Of a stretch of 64,000 nt of DNA, positions 12,596 through 24,415 are shown in pieces (positions within the stretch are counted from its first letter, which is position 1; the number at the start of each line of letters is the position of its first letter). The notes beneath the pieces were generated by a model. The model was not told the origin of the DNA and made no database searches. It saw nothing but the letters and a program-made list of their open reading frames with translations. The position numbers and the translations under genes were made by a program. Source of the stretch: Chrysoperla carnea (Eukaryota; Arthropoda; Insecta; Neuroptera; Chrysopidae); NCBI RefSeq assembly GCF_905475395.1, contig NC_058342.1, positions 1,236,001-1,300,000 on the forward strand. The letters run 5' to 3'.

Positions 12596-13281
12596 TTATT
12601 GGGGCTTTTGTGTAAGCACCACTGGCTCTTGGGGTGCTGAAGGCGTATATTTTATCTTTTCGATAATTCTAGCACGATTCTTTCTATTTTTATAATATTT
12701 AATATAACTAAAAATAAATATTGAAATAAGAAAAATAATTAAGATAATAATATTTGTAGAAATGTGAGTATAATGTTGATATTTGATGAGTTCCAGTTCA
12801 TTTGTGTTTTCTAGAGTTTTAAAGTTTAATACATCCAGTGTAGAATCGTTGGATAATTGCGTTATTTCCATTTTGTTGTAGATTATTTGCTCCAATTTAT
12901 ATGTAGAAGTACTTGATGAGATGGTTCCATAAATTATACCATTAATAATAACCATACATTTGTTATAATGGATATACAGTTTTCCAGTAAAATTAGTGAT
13001 GTTTTTTCCGCAGGTTGTATTAATATTTATAGGTTTATTAACGTAAGCAATTATGTGGTTATTTTCGACTTCTTCTATGAAACTTGTTTCGACAGTGTGA
13101 TGTAACGTGCATTGCGCTGGTTCGTTTTGTAGGATTTTTACTTCGCAAGTATTAATTGAGTTATTTTGTAATTGTAATTGTTTACACATATAGAGTTGTT
13201 CTATTTGCTTGCAAGGTTTGGTTACGAATGAATATTGTTTTTGATTAAGGAGCAGGTAGTTGGATTTTGGGATAATTATTG
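12596..13281 (-). pseudogene. Errantivirus-like envelope, C-terminal part with membrane anchor
   Basis: The open frame runs from the LINE junction to a TAA at 12596. It carries several cysteines in the ectodomain, a hydrophobic anchor near the end (IIILIIFLISIFIFSYI) and a basic, proline-containing cytoplasmic tail. This is the layout of the baculovirus-F-like Env of insect errantiviruses. The N-terminal part, with the cleavage site and fusion peptide, is at 51935-52788, separated by the 38.6-kb nested insertion. The gene is therefore broken in two; the N-part also carries its own frameshift. Confidence 0.85.
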
Positions 13282-13286
13282 TACTA
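13274..13286. other. Target-site duplication of the LINE, left copy
   Basis: AATTATTGTACTA here is repeated at 51922-51934. The two copies bracket 38.6 kb of nested insertions inside one env gene and fix both ends of the LINE. Confidence 0.9.
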
Positions 13287-13777
13287 ATAATAATAATAAT
13301 AACGTTTATTTGTTTGACTATCGTACAGCGATTATAACAAAGAAGCGTTCAGTTGCATTGAACGGATAAATAAATAAATAAATAAAAATATGTATGTTTA
13401 TACAAGTAGTAACTAATATGATTCCAAAAAAACAAATACGGAAAAAAAAAAAAAAAAAAAAAAATTTCATCTCAAGTACTAAATAGAAAATTATATGTAA
13501 CTAATTCTGGGTTTGTATAAATCTGTAAAACACCATAAATATATAAAATTATAAACTATAACAATAAATATAAATATTATAGATAACAATATAAAAAACA
13601 ATAATAATATAAATAACAATAAAATATGATTTAGATAATAATGTTAAATTTATAATCAAAATAGACATGTGAATCTATAATAACAAAGAGTAGAACTTTT
13701 TTTTTAAAACAGATAAACAATGTAATAAATGCAAGATTATTGAAGTGTTCATTGGACACTAACTCGAGACTGGGTAG

Positions 13778-16140
13778 TTACTCATTTAGCACGAATGCTC
13801 TTAGGCGGAAAGAATTTACAGTAAAGTGGTATATATCATTTAGTTGCTCATATGAGTTTATATGGAATAAACTAAACCAGGGTTTTATATTGTTTCCAAT
13901 ATATGATAAGGAATACTTCAAATACTGAGATCTGTATGCCTTATATATCGGACATCTGATAAAAAAGTGATATAGGTCGTCAGTTTCACCAGTGTTACAA
14001 ACTGGGCATCTTTCTTTATAGTTTAAGGTGTATTGCTGGTTACTAATTAGTAATCGAAAACTAAACTGACTTGTTGTTTTTATTTGTGTAATAAGGCGTA
14101 ACTTAGATATAGCACAGCGGATGTTCAAGTACTCATAATTGTAGTTGTTGAGCTGGAATAAGTGGCCATAGATGTCACTGTAGTGGGATGCTTCTAATGA
14201 TTCCAAGTCGTTATGGTGCATTTTCTTCGAGTAGAGGTCAATAACTTCAGCAATGTCATTTTTAATAGTTTCAACTCGATGAGAGTTTAAAAGTTCGACT
14301 CTATCCACGCCCGTCAGTATGTTTCGAAGCTGATTACACCAATTACCATCACAGGATATGTCCGATGTAGAAAATTCATATAACTGATTATAACATATTT
14401 TTATGAGTCTATTATTTGGAGTGGTTATGAGGTGACGCCAGTATTTAAGAATTCTTTTTACGATTTCTATCGAGATGTTAGATCTACGTGTTTCCAGACG
14501 AACCATAAAGTTTGGAGTGCTTCTTGCAAGGCAGAGGATCGACTTGATAAATTTAATTTGGACTGATTCGACTTTCTCCATGTAATTGTAAGCCCAGACC
14601 TCTGAAGCATAAAGCAAGGTGGCTCGTGAGATGCTGTCAAACAGTTGGCATTTGGTTGACCAGGAGTCGGACTTGCAACAACTTAGGATTCGCTTCACTC
14701 GGGCGTTAGCAATGTTGGCTTTGTTAATGGCGTTATTCGTGGCTTGGAGAAATTTGCAAGTCGAACTAAATTTCACTCCTAAATAAACACATTGTTGTTC
14801 GATTTGTATTGGTTCTGAGTTGTATGTGAAGGTTGGTAGATTTTTGCACTTTGGTGAATTTCTGAACACTATAATTTTAGTCTTTTTGATGTTTACAATT
14901 AATTTGTTTTTAGTGCAGTATGAAGAGAGGTGGTTTAATTTTTGTTGAATATCAAACGGAGAGTACCCAAATATTATCATGTCGTCGGCGTAGCACAATG
15001 TCAGCAGGTCACACTTTTGGTTTATATCTAGCCCAGAAAAGCCAGCCCCGCGAAATGAGTCTTCAATATCCCCAATAAAGAGGTTGAACAAAGTTGGAGA
15101 TAGCGTTTCCCCCTGTAGAACTCCTGACGTCAAATCAATGTATTTCGATAGGTTTCCATGCAACTTAATTCTTGCCTTAGCGTTGGTATAAAGATGTTTA
15201 ACCACTCTTAGTGCTTTCCCCGAGATTCCGATGTCGTATAATTTTGCCCACAGTAGTTCGTGGTTTAAGGAGTCAAACGCAGCTTTGAAATCTACAACCA
15301 GAGCATAGACATGTCTGCGCTTGATTTGGACTTGAATCGTTAGCAGTGAGTTCAGGATGAAGATATTATCAACACAACTGCGACCGGTTCGGAAACCATT
15401 TTGGTTTTCCGGTAGTAGGTTTTTTTCCTCAATCCAGGTTTGCAAACGATAATTTAATATAGTCGTGAACAGCTTAAGCAGTGTATTTAACAGTGCAATC
15501 GGACGGTAATTTCTCGGATCCTTTGTATCTCCACATTTATGAATAAGAACAATTTGAGATTCTGTCCACTGTTTTGGGAGAGTTTCAGAGGATATGATTT
15601 TGTTAAACATGTTCAGAATATAATGGATCCAGTTGGGAGGTAGGTGTTTGTAGAATTCATTGGTAACTCCGTCGATGCCTGGAGATTTGTTATTCTTCCT
15701 TTGACTCAGACCAAGTTGAAGTTCGTCGAGGGTGATTTCGTTGTCTAAAAAAGGGTGAGAGGAGTCATGAAAACACAGAGAATGTTGAGTTTTTTGACCA
15801 TATAGGTTTGAGAAATATGCAAAACAGACATCGGGATCAAGATCGTTGTTTCGGGAGTTTATATTACCAGAAAACTTACGAACCACCTTCCAGAACTCGA
15901 TATTATCTTTGGCGCAGGCTATTGCATCCGTAATTCTTCTTGAATAGTCCAGTTTAGCGTTCCTAACTGACATCCTGTATTCGGTTCGAAGCTTTCGATA
16001 GTCATGTAGGTAAGGTTCAATAAATCCTTGCTTTTTTGCTCTTTTGTAAGCAGTGTTTAGTGCCCTTCTCAAATTTCTTAAGTCCTTCGAAAACCAATTT
16101 TTCTTTAATGTGGGATGACTGTGGATGCAACTTTGTGTTG
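13778..16140 (-). pseudogene. LINE ORF2, reverse transcriptase part
   Basis: The open frame starts upstream of the first Met (16072), with LKKNWFSKDLRNLRRALN in frame from about 16110. RT motifs come in order: SPGIDGVTNEF, NYRPIALLNTLLKLF, QNGFRTGRSCVDNIF, VVDFKAAFDSLNHELLW, GVLQGETLSPTLFNLFI and the catalytic YADDMIIFG. A C-terminal zinc motif of C-X2-C...H-X4-C type (CPVCNTGETDD then H and C) follows. The RT is intact over about 760 codons. It is out of frame with the endonuclease by one base near 16110-16140. Confidence 0.93.
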
Positions 16141-17178
16141 AACGGCCAAGTTTGAGTTAATAGCCGAATCGTAGATACAATACAAAAGATTTTGAAAAAG
16201 TTCGTCAACACTCTGACTGTTGAAGTAGAGGCGCTTATCTCTTGCCATGCTGATCGCATATTCAAAACTTTTATCTTCCTTCCATTGAAAATAATCGGAA
16301 TAAACGCAGGCAAGCTTTTGATGGTTTCTGCAGCCTGGAAAAGAACGAGACTGAAAAGTATTTTCCAAAATAATGGAGCACAATAAATGGGAAGATTCAC
16401 CTGATTCGTTCACCGTGAAATCCTTCACCAGGTCCAAGTATGCACCGTGTACCCATGCTAAGTCGATAACGCTAGCACCATTATAAGCTATATATGTAGG
16501 AGCAGCTATAGGGTCGCTGGGGGCCCTACCATTTAAGGCGACGAAATCCATGGCATTAAAAGACTCGGCCAACAGGCGACCGCGCTTATTAACTATTAAA
16601 TCTGACGATTTTCTTTTGTAGGACAAGTGCGAATGATTAAAAACTGATTCGTCAAAGTCCTGATTTAATACACCAATCCGACTATTAAAGTCACCGACCA
16701 AAATCAGCATGCATTCGTGTGTCGTAAGTATTTCGTTGATGGTTTCTGTCAGAAAACTGATAGTACGTTGTGAATCAAGGTCCGGTCTAAAATATACTAC
16801 ACCTACAATGATGGGCTCCAATTCATAGAAAATTTTCACGAATATAAATAAATTAGTTGAGCCCAAAATCTTATATGTGAAGTTTGGTGTTTTCTTAATT
16901 AATAGGATGAGGCCTCCACTAGCACGACCCATTGATTTTTCTTTTGTGGCATTACATTCAATAGACACAAAATTCTCCAGGAATGTAGGTAGGGGAACAT
17001 CAGTTTCAATTAACCAGGTTTCTACGAGACCAATTACATCAGATTCCGTTAGAATATTTTCGTAATCAGAGGAAGCGTTGTATATGTTTTTATAGCCAGA
17101 GACGTTCCAGAAGGAAATTTTAAAATTTTGAATATGGTTGTTGGTGTTAGTAAAGCTGCTATAATCGCTGTCTGGTTG
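16105..17178 (-). pseudogene. LINE ORF2, apurinic-like endonuclease part
   Basis: The frame begins directly after the ORF1 stop codon and in the same frame. It has the first endonuclease motif (KISFWNVSGYKN), then VIGLVETWL, GGLILLI, LVGDFNSRIG, and the late SSHLL, equivalent to the SDH catalytic motif (here SSH; Asp replaced by Ser). No ATG precedes the first endonuclease motif. Translation would then need readthrough, reinitiation or a non-ATG start. The frame ends at 16105 by a one-base shift before RT. The change at the SDH-like site may reduce cleavage. Confidence 0.88.
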
Positions 17179-18024
17179 TCAATGCTTAGAATGTCTTGCA
17201 TTGGAAGCATCACTCAAATATTTTTCGATTGGGCCAGGAGTGCTTATTTTCTTTGTCTTATTCGAAATACGTTTTCGCTTCTTTGGTTCTCTTTCGGGTG
17301 TAGCAATGCTCTCGTGTATATTGTTGGCCTCGTCAGATAAATATTCGCTGGTGTCTGACTTATAACTATTCTTTCCTTGGTTATCGTATTTGTATATTAA
17401 ATGTTGTATGCGTTCGAGGTCATATACGCCCAGACTCTCATCATGGAGGACAACTTTATCATAGTTCCAGCGGATATTCATACCTTTAGATTTGGCATCT
17501 TTAAAAAAAGGCAACAGCTCCCGCCTATCGCTTAAAACCTCTTTGCTAAAGTGCTCCGAGATATATAGTTCCGAACCAGCTAGCACTTTCTTCTTTCTCA
17601 TAATTTCGTAGCGAGTTTTTTCAGTGCGAAATTTTACTAGTATTAAGGATTTATTTTTAAAGTTTTGTATTTCCTCGATCTCAGCAGGATCTATGTTAAT
17701 TTGCAGCTTGGATCGAATGACTTCTAAAATACTTTCTTTCAAGTTAATGTTTTCCTGTTGTATGTTCAACCCATGAAATATTAAGTTCTTTTTACGGCTA
17801 TCGCGCATAAGATTTTTGAGGCTATTATCTTGTTTGATAATTATCGCTTTCATTTCCGATTTATCGTTTTTCAATGTTTTTATCTCTTTTTTTAATGATT
17901 TAATTTCTGAATTCATGTGAATAATAGACGATTTGAGTTCTTTCAATTCAGTATTGGTGTCGGCGACCTTCGAAGTAAGTCCGCGAATTGCCTCAGTTAA
18001 ATCGTTAATTTCTTTGGCCTGCAT
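17179..18024 (-). CDS. LINE ORF1, coiled coil and RRM-like protein
   Basis: 281 codons. Residues about 5-75 form a heptad-rich coiled coil (EINDLTEAIRGL, ELKSSIIHMNSEIKSLKKEI). Then comes KKNLIFHGLN, a typical start of the RRM-like domain in L1/CR1-type ORF1 proteins, and a C-terminal domain with ELLPFFKDAKSKGMNIRWNY. The last 60 residues are basic and Ser/Lys-rich (EREPKKRKRISNKTKK), a likely nuclear-localisation and RNA-binding tail. It probably trimerises and binds element RNA as a nucleic-acid chaperone. It is intact, ends TGA, and ORF2 continues in the same frame. Confidence 0.88.
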   Translation of the reverse strand: MQAKEINDLTEAIRGLTSKVADTNTELKELKSSIIHMNSEIKSLKKEIKTLKNDKSEMKAIIIKQDNSLKNLMRDSRKKNLIFHGLNIQQENINLKESILEVIRSKLQINIDPAEIEEIQNFKNKSLILVKFRTEKTRYEIMRKKKVLAGSELYISEHFSKEVLSDRRELLPFFKDAKSKGMNIRWNYDKVVLHDESLGVYDLERIQHLIYKYDNQGKNSYKSDTSEYLSDEANNIHESIATPEREPKKRKRISNKTKKISTPGPIEKYLSDASNARHSKH

Positions 18025-18884
18025 TGTTTAAAGAGGTAATACCGTTTATTTAAACACAAAATTTAATTATAAAATTAGCAAATTTTGTTTTTAAAATAAT
18101 CTCAAGCGACACAATTTTTAACTTCCACAAGCTTTATAATAGATTTATTTTTATTTTATTTCCTTTTATATGTTTAGAACACTTACAGCACAGCAAAAAA
18201 AAATTATTTCCACAGAGCTATCAGAAGTTCTCACTATCGTTTTATGTAAAATGGGTTATAAAATAATTGGTTTAAAATACACAAATTTTAAAATCTGCAG
18301 TTTATACACAAATGTGATTAGAAGCAGAAAAAATAAAAAAATGCAAAACAAAAAGTGCACGGTATTAAAGTCGCCAGCAACGGGGATCGAACTCAGGTTT
18401 CAGTTCTATATATATTTACTATATTATAGAGCGTACACTATACCCACTGCACCACGTTTGCGATAGCAAATACATTAAAGTTTATTAACATGACAAGCAG
18501 ACAGTGCTTGCCTATCTCTAGTTTAGAGTATAAAAAATAAAAATAAATTTTTTTTTTTTTTTACTTTCTTTAATTTTCAATTTCAGTTGAATCTATTTTC
18601 TATCAGCATTTAGATGTTTATTTTCATAACTAGCTCACTTTTACAATGTTATAGCACTTAAATTCTTGTTTGGTACGTTTTTCACTATGGTTGCGTAAAC
18701 ACTTTGGTTATGTTAAAGATTTCTTTTTTTTTTTCTTTTTTAGATTAGTGTCGCTTTTTTTTTTTTACTCGAAAAATTTTGATTTTATACAGTAGAATCT
18801 ATATGAACGTTTTCACATTAAAATTTATATAAATTCCTATTTAAAGTACATTTTGAAGTTAGATATTCCACAGCACCAATAACA
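18025..18884 (-). other. LINE 5' UTR with a tRNA-like insertion
   Basis: Non-coding 5' region of the LINE. At about 18370-18463 (minus) a tRNA-like block has an A-box-like TGGTGCAGTGGGTA and a B-box-like GAGTTCGATCCC about 60 nt apart, more than a normal tRNA without an intron. It may be a SINE head or an internal pol III-type promoter. The remainder has T-rich homopolymers. Confidence 0.5.
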
Positions 18885-18890
18885 CGTCTG
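18885..18890. other. 6-bp target duplication of Polinton 1, left copy
   Basis: CGTCTG here and at 51888-51893 flank the AGT...ACT ends of Polinton 1. Six-bp duplications are the hallmark of Polinton/Maverick integration. Confidence 0.9.
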
Positions 18891-19039
18891 AGTAGATAAG
18901 CTATACCGTTTCTAGCTCACTTTGGACCATTTTTACATGTTATTTCTTATGGGAAATTCTAAGGTTCATTTTGCACTTTTTGTACCCTTTTTGTAATGTA
19001 AATTGTCTAACTTGAACACATACTTACTAAATGTATACA

Positions 19040-19295
19040 AGTACAACCCATCTGAATACACTAGAATACTCTTGTTAACATACATCATACTCTTTACTTA
19101 CCATTATTTTATATTATATTCAGTACAACCCATCTGAATACACTAGAATACTCTTGTTAAGCCACTTTCATACTCTTTACTTACCATTATTTTATATTAT
19201 ATTCAGTACAACCCATCTGAATACACTAGAATACTCTTGTTAACCCACTTTCATACTCTTTACTTACCATTATTTTATATTATATTCAGTACAAC
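19040..19295. repeat. Three-unit 82-bp tandem repeat near the Polinton 1 end
   Basis: Units start GTACAACCCATCTGAATACA, with a fourth partial unit. The units differ mainly at AACATACAT versus AACCCACTT or AGCCACTTT. Mirror copy at about 51483-51738; a single further unit lies at 23620-23720 and 47058-47158. Confidence 0.9.
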
Positions 19296-19488
19296 CCAAC
19301 TTATTGAATATATTTTTACTCGTGATTTACATACTGACAAAGTGGAATGATGTTTGATTATTGTAGAAATAACTAATTTATCTTAGCGTTTATGACGTAA
19401 TTGTTGATATAATTGTCAACATAATTCTTGATGTATGAACAGCGTATATTATTAATAAGTATATGTATTGCTTAAAAAAATATTAGTT

Positions 19489-19561
19489 ACTACTATAAGA
19501 TTTGAACGCGGGCCCTCATGAGTGGAAGTCTACTATGCTAACCACTCAACCACAAGACCTT
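19489..19561 (-). other. tRNA-like sequence in the Polinton 1 arm
   Basis: On the minus strand an A-box-like TGGTTGAGTGGTTAGC and a B-box-like GCGTTCAAATC are spaced as in a tRNA, with CTTCCAC in the anticodon region. The mirror copy is at 51217-51289 (+), with one base changed just outside. A more decayed relative lies at about 23916-23981 and 46797-46862. It may be a tRNA relic or pol III promoter. Confidence 0.5.
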
Positions 19562-20869
19562 GTTACAACATAGACAAAAAAGTTAATAACTTAAAAACGT
19601 TTTTACAAAAATAATTTAAAATAATATATTCATGAAGGTCAACAACTGTATTAATTAATATTCAAGTATATTATTTACACATAGTTTTCAATATAATCTT
19701 TTTGAATGTAATTTGATATTTAATTGTTTGTTACGTATATATTTAAACATTTTAGTAGAAATCATTAATTTGATTCCCATTTCTTAACTTTTTCTCACAT
19801 CCAAATGTATGTATGTATTATATATTTTTTATTTAAAGGAATATGATTAATTTTTCCAATAATAAAAGTTATGAATTATTATTTAACATTCACAACTATA
19901 AATGCAACTTATATGGGCTAATTCAAAGGTACCTCACCTACTAACTTGACATGATTGCATTTAATATAGTTTTATATAATACTTATCGAATATAACAGAA
20001 ACCAATAATACAGATAACAACAATTATGCAGCATTTTACAAGCGAGACCATCTGAACATAATTAATTTATAAAACTAATTGTGTATTATAAAAACATCAT
20101 GAAGATCATTACCAAATGTAATTAAAAGCATTTTTTCTCCAGAAACTTACCTGCAATAACATCTACTTAAAAAATTAGAAGCTCATCTGTAATAATGTTT
20201 AGATACAAATTTGTACCATAGGAATATTATTTAAAGTGTTTTGTAAAAAGAAACTCAATCACATTATTTTGATTTTTTATTTTATTAGTAAACAATAATA
20301 ATATACAGTATAATAATATTAATATATGCAAAATTATAGATAGATAGCTAATTTACAAGGTAATAATTCAATGGTTAAAGGAAACTAATACATTTTTAAA
20401 TTTATTAGTAAACAATTGATATACAATACAATAATATTAATACTAAATTATAAATAGATAATTAATTTATAAGATAACAATTCTATTCGCTAAAAGAAAA
20501 CTCTAATTAATTTGTTTAATTATTAGTAAATAATTTAATTTATAAGATTCTACAAGTCCTATGACAAATTTTAAAACATAAGATTTTTTTTTTGTATATA
20601 TGGACACATATTCAATTTGTTTTAGATGTTATAAAAATTAATTTTACGTTACACACACATAATCACTCTTTAATGAGATGATATTCTAAAAATCAACAAA
20701 AAACGTTTTGGCATAATATTAAATAGGTAATAATTAATTAATTAATTAAAGTTTACACTGATTTTTTAACAATATTGAGATTATTGAGATAACTTATATT
20801 AACTTATGAATACAAGAACTAAGTGATATTAATGTTGATCTCATCAACGAATAAATGATATTATCTTGC
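19562..20869. other. AT-rich arm segment, no gene recognised
   Basis: Non-coding. It shares blocks with 23990-25840 (for instance the ACTTATCGAATAT and AACTAATTG-type stretches), so the arm contains an old internal direct duplication. Mirror at 49909-51216. Confidence 0.6.
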
Positions 20870-23538
20870 TCACGAATTAACTATACCTTTTTCTTTTTTG
20901 ATACAAGATCCATCTATCTCTTCAACTTTTCGTTTATAAGAAGTTTTCAAAGAGTAGTGAGCCGAAGATAGTGTATTATAGGAACCAGGTATAATGTATC
21001 GCTTATCATCATAAGGGCTTAGAGCAATTTTTGTCTGAGTTTGAGTATAAAGTTTAAGTTTTTCAGATTTTATGAGGTTTTGATTAACCGATATCTCTTT
21101 AAAGTTCTCCAAACATTTAACATAATCTTTAAATGTTATTTTCGTACTAAGAACCGACCTTTTAACTCCCTTAGCTTTTTTTGTTAACCTAAGATTATTT
21201 AATTCTTGTTTAATATTCCCATGATAGCATCGAATGTAGCATCATCAAGTGATTTTGCATCTTTTTCTGGAGGGGTTGCTATTTTTAACGTATATAATTT
21301 TGATCTTAATCCAACAAAATGAGTCATAGGAGTTCCATTGTTTTCATCCTTCATCATAACAAGCACTTTTTTATTAACGCAAGGTATATTATAAACATTA
21401 GAAGGATGGTAATCACTGGTATCAAAATACTTGTAACAATCTCTTTTTATCATTTCATAGGGATCATGGTTTTTAATTTCATAAATAACCGAGTCAGTAT
21501 CTGTATAGATAGCGGTAGAATCATCACCCAACTGTGGAATCATATAGCCATAATGAAAATCATAAATTGTAGTTTTAGCTAAATCTAAGATTGCCATACC
21601 AATATACAAAGGCTTATTGAAGAATATCTCCATCTTTTTCAACTCAATGGCCACCAAGTTGGGATTGAAAATTGTACAAGAATGAAATTCGGGTTTAGAT
21701 ATATAAGCTTCTGCCCCATATCGACCCTCCCATTTCGTAACAAGCTTAACATTTGAATGTTTTCTAATATTTTCCATTGTTTTTCCAAAGACAGCATTAT
21801 TCATTAATTTATACAAATTTTTCTCAAAATCATTATTGGCATTCTTTCGTAGATTGGTATTTAAATCAATATATGATCGAAGCCAAGGCAACTGTTTAAA
21901 TTTTAAAACTTTATGAATTTTTGTTAATTTTAATCTGTAGTTTAATGCTTGCTTCAAAGTTTTATAATGAATTTCATATCGCTCTTTATCATGAAGGGTA
22001 CTCAACAATTTACTCTGTTTAGAATTAGGTGCTGATCTATGTTCAGGGCAAAAAGGTAAATCCTTATGTTTATCAAGTTTTTCAGGATATTTGAGATCAA
22101 CTTCTAGGAAATATCCACTATCGACATCATCCGAAATCATTGAAACATCAATATTTGTATCACACCACTCAAAACCACTGTAAGGAAGACACTGACTCAT
22201 CGCCCATCCATATTGATTGTTAATGTCTAAATAAAGTAAATGCACTTCAGGCTTGGATGGATCAAATCCTGGAACGTATTTATTATTCGCTGTGGAACGT
22301 CGTTTCATACATTGACTCAAACCACCGCGAATTCCTCGTTCAACAAACATCATCATATCTATATCAGTCAACAATTCGAGCTCAATATTTATATACTTCA
22401 ACATACATTCTCACGTCTAGAACACTGTTTTTCCTCCAATCGATTATAGAATGCTTCTATGTTCGGTAGTTGAGTGTAATTAAATTTGTCAAACGAATCA
22501 ACAAAATCATATGGCATTACACCTTTCTTTGTCAACAATTGAAACTGATTTTCCGAAATTTTAGAAAAATGCTTCTTCATGTTGGGAAATTCCAACAAGT
22601 ATGATACTAGCTTATCGAGGGAAGACGCTAAAAATCTATACGAATCTATGAAACGGAATTTAATAGATGAATCATCAATGTTTTTGGTAAAAGAAATATA
22701 TTTTTCTTTAGTAACAGGTAGTAGTTCAACGCGTCCACCAATCTTTGTTGCAACATCCTCCACAATCAATATACCATCATAATTCGACATATTATGGAAA
22801 ACTACAGGAACCACATGACTGTCTTGATAGTTAATATTACATGATTCATGTGCGGGACCTCTATAATTAGTTCCATCTCTATATCCACCACTTTTCGACA
22901 TAAGATGAAAATGGTCTCCAACTTTTTTCTCTCCATCAACAAACGGCTTATTGCATATATGACAACATGATGATTTTAGAAAATCTTTCTCTTCAATGAT
23001 AGTTAATGGATCCATCTCATATGAACATAAAAATATTGTTTCTACTTCTTCAGATATTCGCATCAATTACTTTGTAAACCAATCCATACAATCCATTCCC
23101 CGATATGAGTGATAATAAGATAGGGAATCATCATAAGCACATTTAAAATAATACCCCACAACAGCAGGTATATGTTTTTGATATCGAATTTTATCATCCA
23201 TTGGTTCCAATAAACTTTCAATGTCTGCGTAGATAATAAATGGTGTTTTCTCTTCTTTTTTTTTTAAATTTTAAAATATTTTCTCCTTCCTTAGGCATTC
23301 TTATCGCACAATCATTCATTTTCTTACAGTTTTCATAATGGGTGTTTACATGTACAGTTTTCAATTTTTCTTCTGAGTAGAAATAATGTAAACATCTATC
23401 ACAGAAAAACTTCCTATGACTATCTTTATTAAGTTGTGAAGAAACCAAACGTGATAGATTTTTAACCCAAACGTAATGATAACGAATGGGTAATAAATTA
23501 TTATCATCATCATCATCATAATGATTCTGAATCATCAA
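20870..23538 (-). pseudogene. polB: Polinton 1 DNA polymerase B, left copy (dead)
   Basis: This is a protein-primed family B polymerase (DNA_pol_B_2 type) in four broken blocks: 23538-23218, 23066-22398, 22404-21199 and 21112-20870. Visible parts are a Cys/His finger (FFCDRCLHYF), the ExoI motif YADIES in a shifted frame near 23220, an endonuclease-VII-like CHICN...CNINYQD motif, ExoII HNMSNYDG, and polymerase motifs DINNQYGWAM, KLMNNAVFGKTME and YTDTDSVIYE. Compared with the intact gene at 38679-42560, about 65 residues are deleted at 22400, removing the ExoIII Y..TD motif, and the N-terminal ~300 residues are absent. In-frame stops and shifts add to this. It is inactive. Confidence 0.93.
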
Positions 23539-24415
23539 TAAGTTTATATGCTTAATCGTTTTATTTTTGCTCAGATAACATGGTTTAACACATGCATACT
23601 ACTAATGTATATTATAATTAAGTACAACCCATCTGAATACACTAGAATACTCTTGTTAACCCACTTTCATACTCTTTACTTACCATTATTTTATATTATA
23701 TTCAGTACAACCCAACTTATTGAATACATTTTTTACCCATGATTTACATACTGACAAAGAAGTGAAATGATGTTTGATTACTGTAGAAATAGTTGATTTA
23801 TCATAGCGTTTATGACGTAATTGTTGATATAATTGTCAACATAACTTCTTGATGTATGAACAGTGAATATTATTAATAAGTACATGTATTGCTTAAAAAA
23901 ATTTTAGTTACTACTATAAGATTTGAACGCATGTTTGTTGAATGGAAGGCGGTTATGCTAACCATTCATATACGGATCAACGTACCGTAGTTATGGAAAA
24001 AGTTAATTAGTTGAAAACATTGAAATTTTATATAACTAAATAACAAAATTATTTGAAGGTCAACGACGTATATTGTTAAGATTAATTTTAATATGATATA
24101 TTTTTTAAAATACCTACGATCCAGTTTGTGAATGTAATTTAACATTATTTTTCATGCGTACCTACATATTGTATTTAGATATTTTATTAGAAATAGTTTA
24201 ATTTGTTTTGTATTTCTTACCTTTATCTCATATCCATATTTAAAGATATCAAATTAATTATTCCAGTAATAAAAGTTTTGAATTTTTATTTATGATTCGC
24301 TATTATTAATACAACTTATATGAACTAATTCAAAAGTACGTACATACCTTACATATTAACTTAGTATAAACACTTTTAATATACAGTTTTTTACTTTATA
24401 ATACTTATCGAATAT
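23539..24415. other. Arm segment with an 82-bp repeat unit and decayed tRNA-like piece
   Basis: It begins with one unit of the terminal 82-bp repeat, then sequence parallel to 19300-19480, then the decayed tRNA-like block. No gene. Mirror at 46363-47239. Confidence 0.6.

Larger units (their letters stand above)
13287..18890 (-). mobile_element. Non-LTR retrotransposon (Jockey superfamily), two ORFs
   Basis: The element is on the minus strand. Its 3' end at 13287 is a short TTA/TAA-type repeat tail. Its 5' end is at 51921, split off by Polinton 1 (last 28 bases at 51894-51921). Total length is about 5.63 kb. It encodes ORF1 (coiled coil plus RRM-like), an endonuclease and a reverse transcriptase with a C-terminal CCHC. 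No RNase H is seen. A poly-A run (13440-13462) sits in the 3' UTR. The clade is uncertain among Jockey/CR1-type groups. A frameshift between endonuclease and RT shows the copy is dead or nearly so. Confidence 0.92.

Noticed and set aside
13740-13928. Plus-strand 62-codon frame at the LINE 3' end
   Set aside because: Antisense to the RT C-terminus.
18170-18466. 98-codon plus-strand frame over the LINE 5' UTR
   Set aside because: It is antisense to the LINE and reads through a tRNA-like block; no similarity.
22579-22782. Plus-strand frames inside PolB (also 21319-21582, 22240-22469 and mirrors)
   Set aside because: Antisense shadows of PolB, preserved only because the arms are copies.
23548-23742. 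64-codon frame with hydrophobic product, mirrored at 47036-47230
   Set aside because: It is a translation of the 82-bp terminal repeat unit; the other repeat units do not keep it open.
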